Shown: positions 45,304-52,881 of the stretch, one piece after another
Layout: the number at the start of each line of letters is the position of its first letter
Numbering within the stretch: the stretch's first letter is position 1
Made by a program: the position numbers and the translations under genes
The notes under the pieces: generated by a model
Told to the model about the DNA's origin: nothing
Seen by the model: the letters and a program-made list of their open reading frames with translations, nothing else
Database searches by the model: none
Source: Komagataeibacter nataicola
GTDB taxonomy: Bacteria; Pseudomonadota; Alphaproteobacteria; Acetobacterales; Acetobacteraceae
Length of the DNA: 64,000 nucleotides
Direction: 5' to 3'
Assembly: GCF_003207795.1 (NCBI RefSeq)
Contig: NZ_NIRT01000013.1
Span: 26,320-90,319 of the forward strand

Positions 45304-45807
45304 TTATCCAAATTCATAATGCCTGGTGTTTATTTGCATCAACCATTTGCTTGCGTTTTCAATAATCTGTTTTTCTTCTGTTGTTTCTGCAACATTAAGA
45401 CCTGTTACTTTTGCAAGTGGTGTGTTTGATATACAAACCAGCCCTTTTATTTTGGTAGCATCAAGACATTCCAGTTTGCTGCCTGATGCACTGAAGATGC
45501 CATCAACAGGATTATGCCATTCTGTTATTTTACAATTCTGTATTCCGACATATTTTCCAAAGATTGCATCTGGATTGATTGTTTCCAGGCTACTACCTGA
45601 TGCATAAAAATAACCATCTACATCGTTGTTCCATTCATAAATATGTTTGCAATCATTGATGACAACTGTTTGCCATATGACATCATTATCATCCTGATGA
45701 CACTTGATTAACTGTTCACCGGCAACCATATCCCCGTTTTTCATAATACAATATGATTTCGGTTTCTTAATTTCTAATGGTTTATAATTAAATGATTTTT
45801 TAACCAT
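45304..45807 (-). CDS. PcfJ-like family, short member 6 (repeat domain only)
   Basis: 167 residues. It lacks the PcfJ-type N-terminal core and the acidic Met-rich tail. It keeps one degenerate first-type unit (YCIMKNGDMVAGEQLIK) and two or three second-type repeats (HIYEWNNDVDGYFYASGSSL, KITEWHNPVDGIFSASGSKL), then NTPLAKVTGLNVAETTEEK, the family's C-terminal segment. It ends INTRHYEFG. AAAGGAGG precedes the ATG; a GTTACCGGC box (45847-45855) lies upstream. Possibly an immunity-like or regulatory partner, but that is a guess. Confidence 0.75.
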   Translation of the reverse strand: MVKKSFNYKPLEIKKPKSYCIMKNGDMVAGEQLIKCHQDDNDVIWQTVVINDCKHIYEWNNDVDGYFYASGSSLETINPDAIFGKYVGIQNCKITEWHNPVDGIFSASGSKLECLDATKIKGLVCISNTPLAKVTGLNVAETTEEKQIIENASKWLMQINTRHYEFG

Positions 45808-45846
45808 AACATGTTCCTCCTTTGTTATATTTTTCCTTTTTAAGAT

Positions 45847-45855
45847 GTTACCGGC
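45847..45855 (-). promoter_or_regulatory. CCGGTAAC box ahead of short member 6
   Basis: Minus strand CTGTATAAGCCGGTAACATC: the box directly follows a TATAAG -10-like sequence. Confidence 0.5.
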
Positions 45856-45931
45856 TTATACAGCCCATACCTAATATGTCATGTTTTCTGTTAGCATATA
45901 ATCATGGTTAACAAATAAGGAGGATGACATA

Positions 45932-46441
45932 ATGACAAATGTAATCAGTGATAAAGAATTCAAAGAAGGACAGAAGGAAATGTCTACATTCGACATGGAC
46001 ACATCCCGTCTCAGTCAACAACCATATGCAATATCAACAGACGGACGTATGTTTTTTGGCGAACAGGACATCATGAATGCTCCAGATGATGCTGTGTTCC
46101 AAAAAGTGAACATCAACAATGGCGTGGAAATTACAGAATGGACCCGACCAGTTAAAGGCAACCTGTATGCAACAGGTAGCGCCCTGCAATCAGTAGATGC
46201 CGATATAGACGGTGTGCTTGTTGTCATGGCATGCCAAGACATGGAAAGCATCCAAGGGTCTGCAAAATCCATCCACGCCGATTTCAGTTCAGTGAAATCG
46301 ATTGAAGTTGTAGCCGATGTCGTAAGTGCCGATAATTGCCGATATGTAGAAGACATCAGGGGCGAAATTGGAAACGTGTCGGCTGATAACACAGACTGTA
46401 GTGATATTACAGAATCCAGTAGTTATGGAAGAAGACGATAG
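45932..46441 (+). CDS. PcfJ-like family, short divergent member 7
   Basis: 169 residues. One first-type unit (YAISTDGRMFFGEQDIMNA) and one second-type repeat (VEITEWTRPVKGNLYATGSA) are recognisable, then a region of short beta-like repeats (SIQGSAKSIHADFSS, VVADVVSADNCRY). It has no acidic Met tail and ends SSSYGRRR. It is the only family member on the plus strand, divergent from member 6. AAGGAGG precedes the ATG. Confidence 0.7.
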   Translation: MTNVISDKEFKEGQKEMSTFDMDTSRLSQQPYAISTDGRMFFGEQDIMNAPDDAVFQKVNINNGVEITEWTRPVKGNLYATGSALQSVDADIDGVLVVMACQDMESIQGSAKSIHADFSSVKSIEVVADVVSADNCRYVEDIRGEIGNVSADNTDCSDITESSSYGRRR

Positions 46442-46450
46442 ACACAAGAA

Positions 46451-46475
46451 AGGGGGCAAATGCCCCCTATTTTTA
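46451..46475 (+). terminator. terminator of short member 7
   Basis: AGGGGGC/GCCCCCT stem with a four-base loop, then T-rich sequence. It lies between convergent genes and may serve both. Confidence 0.8.
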
Positions 46476-46495
46476 TTGCCTACATACATATGATA

Positions 46496-46816
46496 TTATT
46501 TGCGTGCCTTGGCATTCCTTTTTTCAATATCAATCAGCATGTTGACATAATTTTCACCACAGAACCATCTAATGATGTCCAGTTTCAAATCCTTGCTATC
46601 ACCATTTACAAGCCAATAAATGAACTGAACTCCCTGATAACCATGATATCTTGTGCCAATATCAGCAATCACATAAATCCCAAATATGCCAATAACACCA
46701 AGTGTCACCATGAAAAATATGAAAGGTAACAGAAAATATAAAGCAAGCAATGCCATCAAAAAACTTGTTGCAAGTAAAATATTTCCACCTATTTTTGAAT
46801 TGATAAATCTAAGCAT
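46496..46816 (-). CDS. small membrane protein of unknown function
   Basis: 106 residues. Two hydrophobic helices lie close together (about 12-31 and 33-52), then a soluble C-terminal half (RYHGYQGVQFIYWLVNGDSK). AAAGGAG precedes the ATG. The upstream region carries a CAAGTATTTCGAACATAATA motif (46896-46915) shared with two other genes. Confidence 0.6.
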   Translation of the reverse strand: MLRFINSKIGGNILLATSFLMALLALYFLLPFIFFMVTLGVIGIFGIYVIADIGTRYHGYQGVQFIYWLVNGDSKDLKLDIIRWFCGENYVNMLIDIEKRNAKARK

Positions 46817-46895
46817 TTCAAATCTCCTTTTTATGTAACCACTTCACTTGAAGTGACCTCCTACTTTCATTAAACCAAACCATATATATTAAATA

Positions 46896-46915
46896 CAAGT
46901 ATTTCGAACATAATA
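46896..46915 (-). promoter_or_regulatory. shared TTCGAA promoter motif, copy 1
   Basis: CAAGTATTTCGAACATAATA, about 80 bases before the start of the gene at 46816, within a conserved block of some 60 bases that includes ATATATTAA to its left and AAAAAATGTGTTGAC to its right. Confidence 0.5.
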
Positions 46916-46984
46916 AATTAAAAAAATGTGTTGACCTGTTTTTAAGGATATCTATAACTTATTTATAGATACCCGTTTATTATA

Positions 46985-47692
46985 TTAATTTTCTTCCAGT
47001 GATTGGATAACGGTATCAAGATTGACTGAATATTTACCGACATAATCTCTGTCACCATATGAACTTCTATTAAAGTTTGCTGATGCGATGTCATCAATCA
47101 TTTTGGATTTCATGTTAATTTCTTCTAATTTGTTGGAGGCATCTTTGAACACTTCCTGTGCTTCTTCAAAATAACTTCTGTTATCCCTTGATTTTCCTTG
47201 TTTAACAGACCATACCATTTTTCTAATTGCTGTTTCCAGGTCATTTACATCAATGATGCCTTTGATTTTTTCTTCTATTTGTTTGTTAAGATTTTCATTT
47301 TCTTTCTGTGCTGCTTCGAAGTTTTCTTTAACACTTTCTATTTCAGCCCTTTTTGCATTCAAAGTTTCTAATAATTCTTTTTTCTTAGCAATCGAAGTTT
47401 TCAGGTCTTCAAAATTATTGGATATGCATTCCAAGGATTTAAGAACACCATCAATTTCTTTCTGTGTTAATTCAGCCTCTTCTTCAAGAACCTGCTTTGC
47501 TTCAATTTCTGCAAGCGCATCCTTGGTTTCTTCCTGAAACCTTTCAAGTTTCTTTAAAGAACGTGGTCCGACAAACCAGGCTGTATCACCAGCACTCCAC
47601 TTTGCTGTTTTAAAAATAGCCTTGAAGTCATCTTTAATCTCATATGGAACCTTAACCAAATAACCCTTTTCAACTTCTTTAAATGTAATCAT
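46985..47692 (-). CDS. coiled-coil protein with DUF5710-like N-terminus
   Basis: 235 residues from the ATG at 47692, preceded by AAGGGG; an ATG at 47722 with its own G-rich site is the alternative. The opening (YLVKVPYEIKDDFKAIFKTA, then KWSAGDTAWFVGP) resembles the short domain found in many plasmid and phage proteins (K-x-W...W-x-V). A long coiled coil follows (about 55-200), then a short end. Role unknown. It shares the TTCGAA promoter motif with the neighbouring membrane gene. Confidence 0.65.
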   Translation of the reverse strand: MITFKEVEKGYLVKVPYEIKDDFKAIFKTAKWSAGDTAWFVGPRSLKKLERFQEETKDALAEIEAKQVLEEEAELTQKEIDGVLKSLECISNNFEDLKTSIAKKKELLETLNAKRAEIESVKENFEAAQKENENLNKQIEEKIKGIIDVNDLETAIRKMVWSVKQGKSRDNRSYFEEAQEVFKDASNKLEEINMKSKMIDDIASANFNRSSYGDRDYVGKYSVNLDTVIQSLEEN

Positions 47693-47770
47693 ATCAGTTC
47701 CCCTTGATATTCCAGCAATCATTATTGATTGCCCCCTACATTCATTAAACCAAATCATATATATTAATTG

Positions 47771-47790
47771 CAAGTATTTCGAACATAATG
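47771..47790 (-). promoter_or_regulatory. shared TTCGAA promoter motif, copy 2
   Basis: CAAGTATTTCGAACATAATG with conserved flanks (ATATATTAATTG; AAAAAAATATGTTAA), upstream of the coiled-coil gene. Confidence 0.5.
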
Positions 47791-47868
47791 ACACAAAAAA
47801 ATATGTTAATCTGTTTTATCTTAGGAAGGTAAGGGTTTATATGATAAAGATTTAACAAGGCATAAAAA

Positions 47869-47892
47869 AAGCCCTGCATGTCAACAGGGCTT
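47869..47892 (-). terminator. terminator of the toxin-antitoxin operon
   Basis: AAGCCCTG/CAGGGCTT stem with T-runs on both sides, so it may act in both directions. Confidence 0.8.
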
Positions 47893-47957
47893 TTCAGGGG
47901 TTTTCTACTTGATTAATGTTACCGGGCATCGAATTAAATTCCAAATATTTTGGAATA

Positions 47958-48314
47958 TCAGGCTGCCTTTTTTCCTTTTAGTGTGAAGTCGACGTGTATT
48001 TCATCGTATGGAAACTCGATGCATCCGTTTTCTGTTTTGTTGATGATACCTGCTGATATCAAGCTTTTGATATCGGTATGAACGGCTTTGACATCACGAT
48101 TGACGCGCCGTGCGACTTCACGGATTGCCATTGGTCCTTGGCTTGTCATGGCTTCCATGATTTCCATTCGCTTTGGTGTCATCACTTTCCACAACAGGTC
48201 CATGCTTTCGAAACTGATGAACTCGCCTACCTGGATGCCTTTCAGGGCTGATAGGGCGCGACGTTTGGTGTCTGCAAGCGATGAAATGCCAAGCGTTACC
48301 GTTTTCATGTTCAT
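47958..48314 (-). CDS. HTH antitoxin of a TumE-type toxin-antitoxin pair
   Basis: 118 residues. A MarR-like winged helix-turn-helix occupies about 40-100 (MAIREVARRVNRDVKAVHTD, then IKSLISAGIINKTENG), preceded by VTLGISSLADTKRRALSAL. This is the HVO_A0114-type HTH family usually paired with TumE toxins. Its start overlaps the toxin's stop (ATGA), and GGAGG lies inside the end of the toxin gene, so the two are translated together. It should neutralise the toxin and repress the operon. The module stabilises plasmids after segregation. Codon use is richer in GC than the surroundings. Confidence 0.85.
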   Translation of the reverse strand: MNMKTVTLGISSLADTKRRALSALKGIQVGEFISFESMDLLWKVMTPKRMEIMEAMTSQGPMAIREVARRVNRDVKAVHTDIKSLISAGIINKTENGCIEFPYDEIHVDFTLKGKKAA

Positions 48315-48595
48315 GCCTCCATTCTTGATTCAACATCATCCATGAAATCTACAATCAGTTGTTCCATGCTGATGAATGTGTATGAGACCTCACCACCATC
48401 AATATGTTTATGGTCCCCCTTCCCTGCTTCGTTATCGTAGCGAATGATGCATTCACCATTCATCACGAACGCCAGGCGATATTTGAAATCGTGTTCGCTT
48501 GCCGGAACGGGAACAGGAACCTTCCATATTACAATTTCAACAAACGCGGTCGGTGACACCACGTTGCGTTCACGTACCATCAAAACCGCTTTCAT
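48311..48595 (-). CDS. tumE: TumE-family toxin
   Basis: 94 residues. The family pattern is clear: an opening like MKAVLMVRER, FVEIVIWKVPVPVPASEHDF, then KYRLAFVMNGECIIRYDNEA and GKGDHKH, with a C-terminal helix (LIVDFMDDVESRM). TumE toxins (DUF6516) are the poison half of a pair with an HTH antitoxin; their cellular target is not established to my knowledge. The ATG at 48595 is chosen from where the family begins; the longer reading uses TTG. It lies next to composite copy C. Confidence 0.85.
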   Translation of the reverse strand: MKAVLMVRERNVVSPTAFVEIVIWKVPVPVPASEHDFKYRLAFVMNGECIIRYDNEAGKGDHKHIDGGEVSYTFISMEQLIVDFMDDVESRMEA

Positions 48596-48677
48596 GTTGT
48601 CATCAATAACAACACCTTCCCCTGTTGTCAATCACTACAACACCCGTGACATCAAGAAATGCATTCAGGGGGGTGTT

Positions 48678-49620
48678 CACGGAATATTACAGAAAATTAC
48701 CGCTAACGTTAAAAAGCCGTTACACGTGTGTTTTCCAAGCCGTTACAAATGCATTACGCAAATGCTAAAAAGATAACCATTACAACAGGTTACATACGGT
48801 TTTAGGTTTGCGTGTTGAACACGGTAACATGTTCAAAAACTGATTTTTTGGAAAAATGGACCCCGCCGGGGCATCATCAAGTCATCAAAAATTGGATGTT
48901 TGCAAAAACACCAAAATAACACTTGTTGACTATTGTAATGTTTTCAACACTTTAACAGTAATATTTACACAAACGTCGCCCGTTTGTCAATTCACCAAAC
49001 TGGTTATAAGGAATCCCTATAGCCAATTTGCTGAATCTTCTCTTAAGAATGGTTTTCGTGGATTCAGATTATTAATCGATTTCGAAAACTATATTTTCTT
49101 GTCTTTGGTGCTATCGCACTGAGATGCAAAAGCATCTCAAGCCCGGGGATGTGTGTGTTATCAAAAAAAGGGATTTAGAATTCCTTGAGCGCCTGCGGCG
49201 TGAACAAGAACGAAAAACCGAAGGGATGAATCGATATCCAGGGCATCATCTGGAAACAAATACCATCCACGGGCTTGTCGCGCGATAGCGCCCCCTTCCC
49301 CGTCATCAATCATCCATACACCACCCCAGGTCATCACCCTGATACGATAATACGACCAGAAAGCCACAGGATGACGATACAGTGCTATTCCCCCGTTAAC
49401 CCGTCACATTGGACCACTTGATAACAGAATGCCCCTGAAAACGTCTTATATGGCATTTACACGACACATCAGGATGTCACTACGACTATAACCATGCCTA
49501 AAAACACCACAGGATGCCCGTACAGCCCTTTGAATTGCAAAATGGCATACATTACCCGTTAGGCATCAAAGGGGTCTGTAATGTCAAAAAACGGCATACT
49601 GATTGGCAAGACACATTATG
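48678..49620 (+). repeat. composite repeat, copy C
   Basis: Full-length copy matching composite A from CACGGAATATTACAG onward: the CGTTA block, GGACCCCGCCGGGGCATC, TTGACTATTGTAATG, the hairpin segment (about 48988-49050), a foldback (49107-49292) and two copies of ACAGGATG...TACAG (49366-49382, 49509-49525). No gene. Confidence 0.75.
49107..49292 (+). repeat. foldback element, copy in composite C
   Basis: Left arm GGTGCTATCGCACT with a GAGATGC/GCATCTC mini-hairpin; right arm ACCATCCACGGGCTTGTCGC then GCGATAGCGCCCC. Confidence 0.8.
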
Positions 49621-49656
49621 CGCCTGGTGTTCATAGGCTGTTATGATATCAGGGCA

Positions 49657-49692
49657 TAAAAAAACGTTACCGGGAATATTCCTGATAACGTT
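49657..49692 (-). terminator. terminator of the secreted 287-residue protein gene
   Basis: AAACGTTACCGGGAATA...CCTGATAACGTTT stem with T-run on the minus strand; the stem contains a GTTACCGGG box. Confidence 0.75.
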
Positions 49693-49733
49693 TCAATGTC
49701 GTTAAAGCCACGTTAAAAGTCGGTTAAAAAATA

Positions 49734-50597
49734 TCACATGTTGCTCAGGTCAAGATGTGGCTTTGGTTTTTCAGGTGCAGGTGTCGGGGCTGGTGTAGCC
49801 ACTGGTGCTGGTTGTGCAGTCTGTGTGGTTGTGGTTGATGCAACGGGTGCTGGTGCTGTGCTTTCCGTGGATGCGTTGAAACCTGAAGGCTGTGTTGCTG
49901 GTTTGCTTAAAACAGTTTGTGACTGTTCCCTTGCTTGCGCTATTTCAGCCTGTTTGGAATCTTCCTCTTTTTGTTCTTTTTGTCTTTCTTCCTTTTCCTG
50001 TTCTTCAAGTTTGGCATCTTCCTGTTCACGTGCCTTCAATCTTGCCTCACGTAATTCCAGTGCTTTTTCACGCTTGCTTTCACCGTTATCGGATTCAACC
50101 TGCTGATGTCTTGGTCTGGAAACAGGCGCGGCAACAGCGCGCTCAGGTTGTGTCTGTTGTCCACCTGATGTTCTAATTTGTGGATTACCCGTCCACAGTC
50201 CATCAGCGAAACACATTTGACCGGTGACCTGGATTATGCCGGTTGAATTACGGGCTTGTGCCTCGAAATAGGCGCATGGTTCCTGACCACTCCCTGAAAC
50301 ATTAACCAATGCCTCCATACCGTGAACATTTCTGGAAACAGATGTTGTATTTTTCAGTGCATGACCAATTAAGTGCGTGAATTCTTTTTGCTGTTCACCG
50401 GAAAACCCAAGCGGTGACATTCTGCGTTCAATGTCGGATTTTACGAAACTTGATAGATTGCTGGTTTTCATTAAACCAGTCACAGAAAAATCTTCGGCTC
50501 TATTTACAACATTGCCAAGGAAACTTCCAAATCCACCAGCATGTGCATTAACAGGAATAGATGCAATAGCAACTGCAATAAAAATCTTCTTTATCAT
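49734..50597 (-). CDS. secreted protein with Pro/Gln/Thr-rich tail
   Basis: 287 residues. A clear signal peptide (MIKKIFIAVAIASIPVNAHA) is followed by a domain of about 130 residues with two cysteines (EPCAYFEAQ, GQMCFADG), then a Glu/Arg/Gln coil (EKALELREARLKAREQEDAK) and a low-complexity Pro/Ala/Thr C-terminus ending HLDLSNM. It probably lies in the periplasm as part of the transfer apparatus, since the coupling protein lies just upstream. A TTATAGCCGGTAACATT promoter box (50637-50645) precedes it. No family is recognised. Confidence 0.65.
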   Translation of the reverse strand: MIKKIFIAVAIASIPVNAHAGGFGSFLGNVVNRAEDFSVTGLMKTSNLSSFVKSDIERRMSPLGFSGEQQKEFTHLIGHALKNTTSVSRNVHGMEALVNVSGSGQEPCAYFEAQARNSTGIIQVTGQMCFADGLWTGNPQIRTSGGQQTQPERAVAAPVSRPRHQQVESDNGESKREKALELREARLKAREQEDAKLEEQEKEERQKEQKEEDSKQAEIAQAREQSQTVLSKPATQPSGFNASTESTAPAPVASTTTTQTAQPAPVATPAPTPAPEKPKPHLDLSNM

Positions 50598-50636
50598 ATT
50601 AAATCTCCTTTGCTGTATTAATACCTCCCACTTAAT

Positions 50637-50645
50637 GTTACCGGC
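50637..50645 (-). promoter_or_regulatory. CCGGTAAC box ahead of the secreted protein
   Basis: Minus strand TATTATAGCCGGTAACATTA: the box directly follows a TATTAT -10-like element. Confidence 0.55.
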
Positions 50646-50681
50646 TATAATACAAATTGCAAAGGAAACTATTTCATATGA

Positions 50682-51392
50682 TTAAAAAGAAGTATTGTCC
50701 GAATTATCGACTTCATTTGTAATCAAATCGGCTATTTCATCACTTAATGAACTTACTTTTATGTCGGAAACCAGTTCCCTGATTTCATTAATATCCGGCA
50801 TCCCGTCTGTGTTTTCCTGCATGTCATCGGGGACATCATCATGAAAGTCGGGAATTGATGACATGACATCTTCGGGAATACCTTCATGGAAATCATCAGG
50901 AATGTCATTTTGCATGGCTTCTCTTGCCTCCTTGGCTTCATCACTAAGTGAAAAATCGGTCATTTCGGCAATATCAGGCATATCTTCGGGAATGATATTC
51001 ACGTCTTCATCGATGCCTGGTTCATCTTTGTTTTTATGACTATCATTCATATCTTTTTTTTCCTGTGCAAATGCTGAAAACAGGACTTTTGGTACTTTTG
51101 GCGGTGCCTGCATTGCCGGTCTGGGTTCCTGATTTATTGTATCACGTAACTTTTCATCTTTGTTAGAAAAAAGTTCATCAACATTCACATCAACATGTAT
51201 GTCATCCAAATACTCAGCCTGGATAACAGATACCTGCATATTGAAGATTGGAAACAACACATCAGGGTATGTAACCCCCTTGAAAGGACTTGATGACACT
51301 TCTTCATCTTCTTCGATGATAGAAAGTCTTTTGTCAATGTATGCAAAACACTGTTTTGACAAGCGGGTATCTTTATCACTAATACTAATCAT
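50682..51392 (-). CDS. acidic protein downstream of the coiled-coil gene
   Basis: 236 residues. A short alpha/beta N-terminal part (CFAYIDKRLSIIEEDEEVSS, VLFPIFNMQVSVIQAEYL) is followed by a long acidic region with repeated phrases such as PDDFHEGIPEDVMSSIPDF and HDDVPDDMQENTDGMPD. Its ATG overlaps the preceding gene's stop (ATGA), so they are co-translated. No family is recognised; it may be a partner of the coiled-coil protein. Confidence 0.6.
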   Translation of the reverse strand: MISISDKDTRLSKQCFAYIDKRLSIIEEDEEVSSSPFKGVTYPDVLFPIFNMQVSVIQAEYLDDIHVDVNVDELFSNKDEKLRDTINQEPRPAMQAPPKVPKVLFSAFAQEKKDMNDSHKNKDEPGIDEDVNIIPEDMPDIAEMTDFSLSDEAKEAREAMQNDIPDDFHEGIPEDVMSSIPDFHDDVPDDMQENTDGMPDINEIRELVSDIKVSSLSDEIADLITNEVDNSDNTSF

Positions 51393-52792
51393 GACATTGT
51401 CCTGTATTCATCATCATTATGATATGTCTGTTGTTCCATCTGCTCCTGTTCTTCTTGCATTTTTTCGTTATCCTCCTGATATCTTGAACTGTTATCCGAC
51501 AACTGATTTAACAGATTAATATTCAGTGCTGAATTTGGTTTCTGTTCAGCGGTTTCTGTTTCGGTTGACTGCTCCTTATCAGTTGTTTGTTTTTCATCTT
51601 GTTTTTTATCCCTTACCTGGTCTTCTTGGGGGCTTTTTTTTTGTTCATCCTGTTCATTAGCTTGTGACATCTTTTTCAAGGCATCTAATGTTTCAGGTTT
51701 TAATGCTGAATTTGGTTTCTGTTCAGGTTCTTTGATTTCAGGTGTCATCTTTGGCTCAGGCTGTTGCTGTTTTTGTGTGTCATCCTGTTGCTGTGTGTTT
51801 TCGCGTTCACGTGCAAACTGCATGTTATCCATAGCTAATTTGTATGTTGCTGTTTCACCATGAAGTGCCTTTTCGTTTTCAGCCACAGATTGCCACATGG
51901 CATCAGGTGACTGCTGTTTATCTTCCATGATTGTTGCGTACAGTTGCGGGTTCTTTTCTTGCATATCTGAAGACCGGGCATATGCTTTATGTGTTTCCTG
52001 CAATCGGGCAAGTGCTTCTGCTTGTGCCTGCGGCGGGATTTCTACTTTTTGTTCGAAAGGAACTGATTGAAGTTTCTGTTCACGAACCATGGCATCATTC
52101 AGTGTGTGTGCATCTTGTCGCGCCTGGTCACGTTCCTGCTTGTATTCCTTATATTCCTTGGTTTCGCCACGCATCAGGTATTCTTTGTTAGCAATGTCAT
52201 TCCAGACATCTGCTTTGTATGATGCTGTTTCGCGTTCACGTGCCATGCCGGTCATCTTGGCTCCGTAGTCATCACCTTTTTCTTTGAATTCGGATTCCTT
52301 GGTATCAAGGTCTGCGCGTTCATTCTGGTGGTTGTTGTCACGTGCCAATGCCTGCATGCGGGCTTTTTCCCAATCAGCGGGACCGGCTCCGGCACCAGGC
52401 GTCTTGGAATATTTTCCTTCTAAGGATTCAGGCTTAGATGCTTCAACGGGAACTTCTGCGCCTGCTTTTGCCATTAAATATTTTTCGGCATCCCAGGGTG
52501 TTTTTTCGTTATCGAAGTCGTCTTTTGATTTGTTCCAGTATTCTTCCTGAGCGTGAATGTCTTTGGTGCGTTGTTCGTCTTTTTGGCGTTGTTCTTCACT
52601 AAGTTGACGTGACCGTTCTGTTGCCTCTTTCATCATGTCATCGCGTAACATCTGTTCCTTTGACATGTTTTCTTTTTTGATAGCCTCATCTTTCATCATG
52701 TCATCACGTGACATCTGTTCTTTTGCCATCTGTTCATCACGTGCCATCTGTTCCTGTTTGATAGCATCTTGTCTTTTTTGTTCATCATCCAT
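51389..52792 (-). CDS. Gln/Glu-rich coiled-coil protein beside DotL
   Basis: 467 residues from the ATG at 52792, which follows AGGAGAAAG; an ATG 12 codons earlier has no ribosome binding site. The first 90 residues are a near-repetitive helix (MARDEQMAKEQMSRDDMMKD, MSKEQMLRDDMMKEATERSR). The C-terminal third has two similar segments (EQKPNSALKPETLDALKKMS and EQKPNSALNINLLNQLSDNS). It ends HNDDEYRTMS, close to the tails of the PcfJ-like family. It could be an adaptor or a transported protein of the coupling complex. No family is recognised. Confidence 0.6.
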   Translation of the reverse strand: MDDEQKRQDAIKQEQMARDEQMAKEQMSRDDMMKDEAIKKENMSKEQMLRDDMMKEATERSRQLSEEQRQKDEQRTKDIHAQEEYWNKSKDDFDNEKTPWDAEKYLMAKAGAEVPVEASKPESLEGKYSKTPGAGAGPADWEKARMQALARDNNHQNERADLDTKESEFKEKGDDYGAKMTGMARERETASYKADVWNDIANKEYLMRGETKEYKEYKQERDQARQDAHTLNDAMVREQKLQSVPFEQKVEIPPQAQAEALARLQETHKAYARSSDMQEKNPQLYATIMEDKQQSPDAMWQSVAENEKALHGETATYKLAMDNMQFARERENTQQQDDTQKQQQPEPKMTPEIKEPEQKPNSALKPETLDALKKMSQANEQDEQKKSPQEDQVRDKKQDEKQTTDKEQSTETETAEQKPNSALNINLLNQLSDNSSRYQEDNEKMQEEQEQMEQQTYHNDDEYRTMS

Positions 52793-52834
52793 TATCTTTC
52801 TCCTATTTTGTTGTTTCCTATCTTCCATACTAAT

Positions 52835-52865
52835 AGACCCCGATGAAAAATACCGGGGTCTTTAA
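52835..52865 (-). terminator. hairpin between DotL and the coiled-coil gene
   Basis: AGACCCCG/CGGGGTCT stem with a 12-base loop between the coupling-protein gene and the next gene. It ends the DotL transcript or sets the ratio between the two. Confidence 0.7.
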
Positions 52866-52881
52866 TAATTAGATTTGGATA

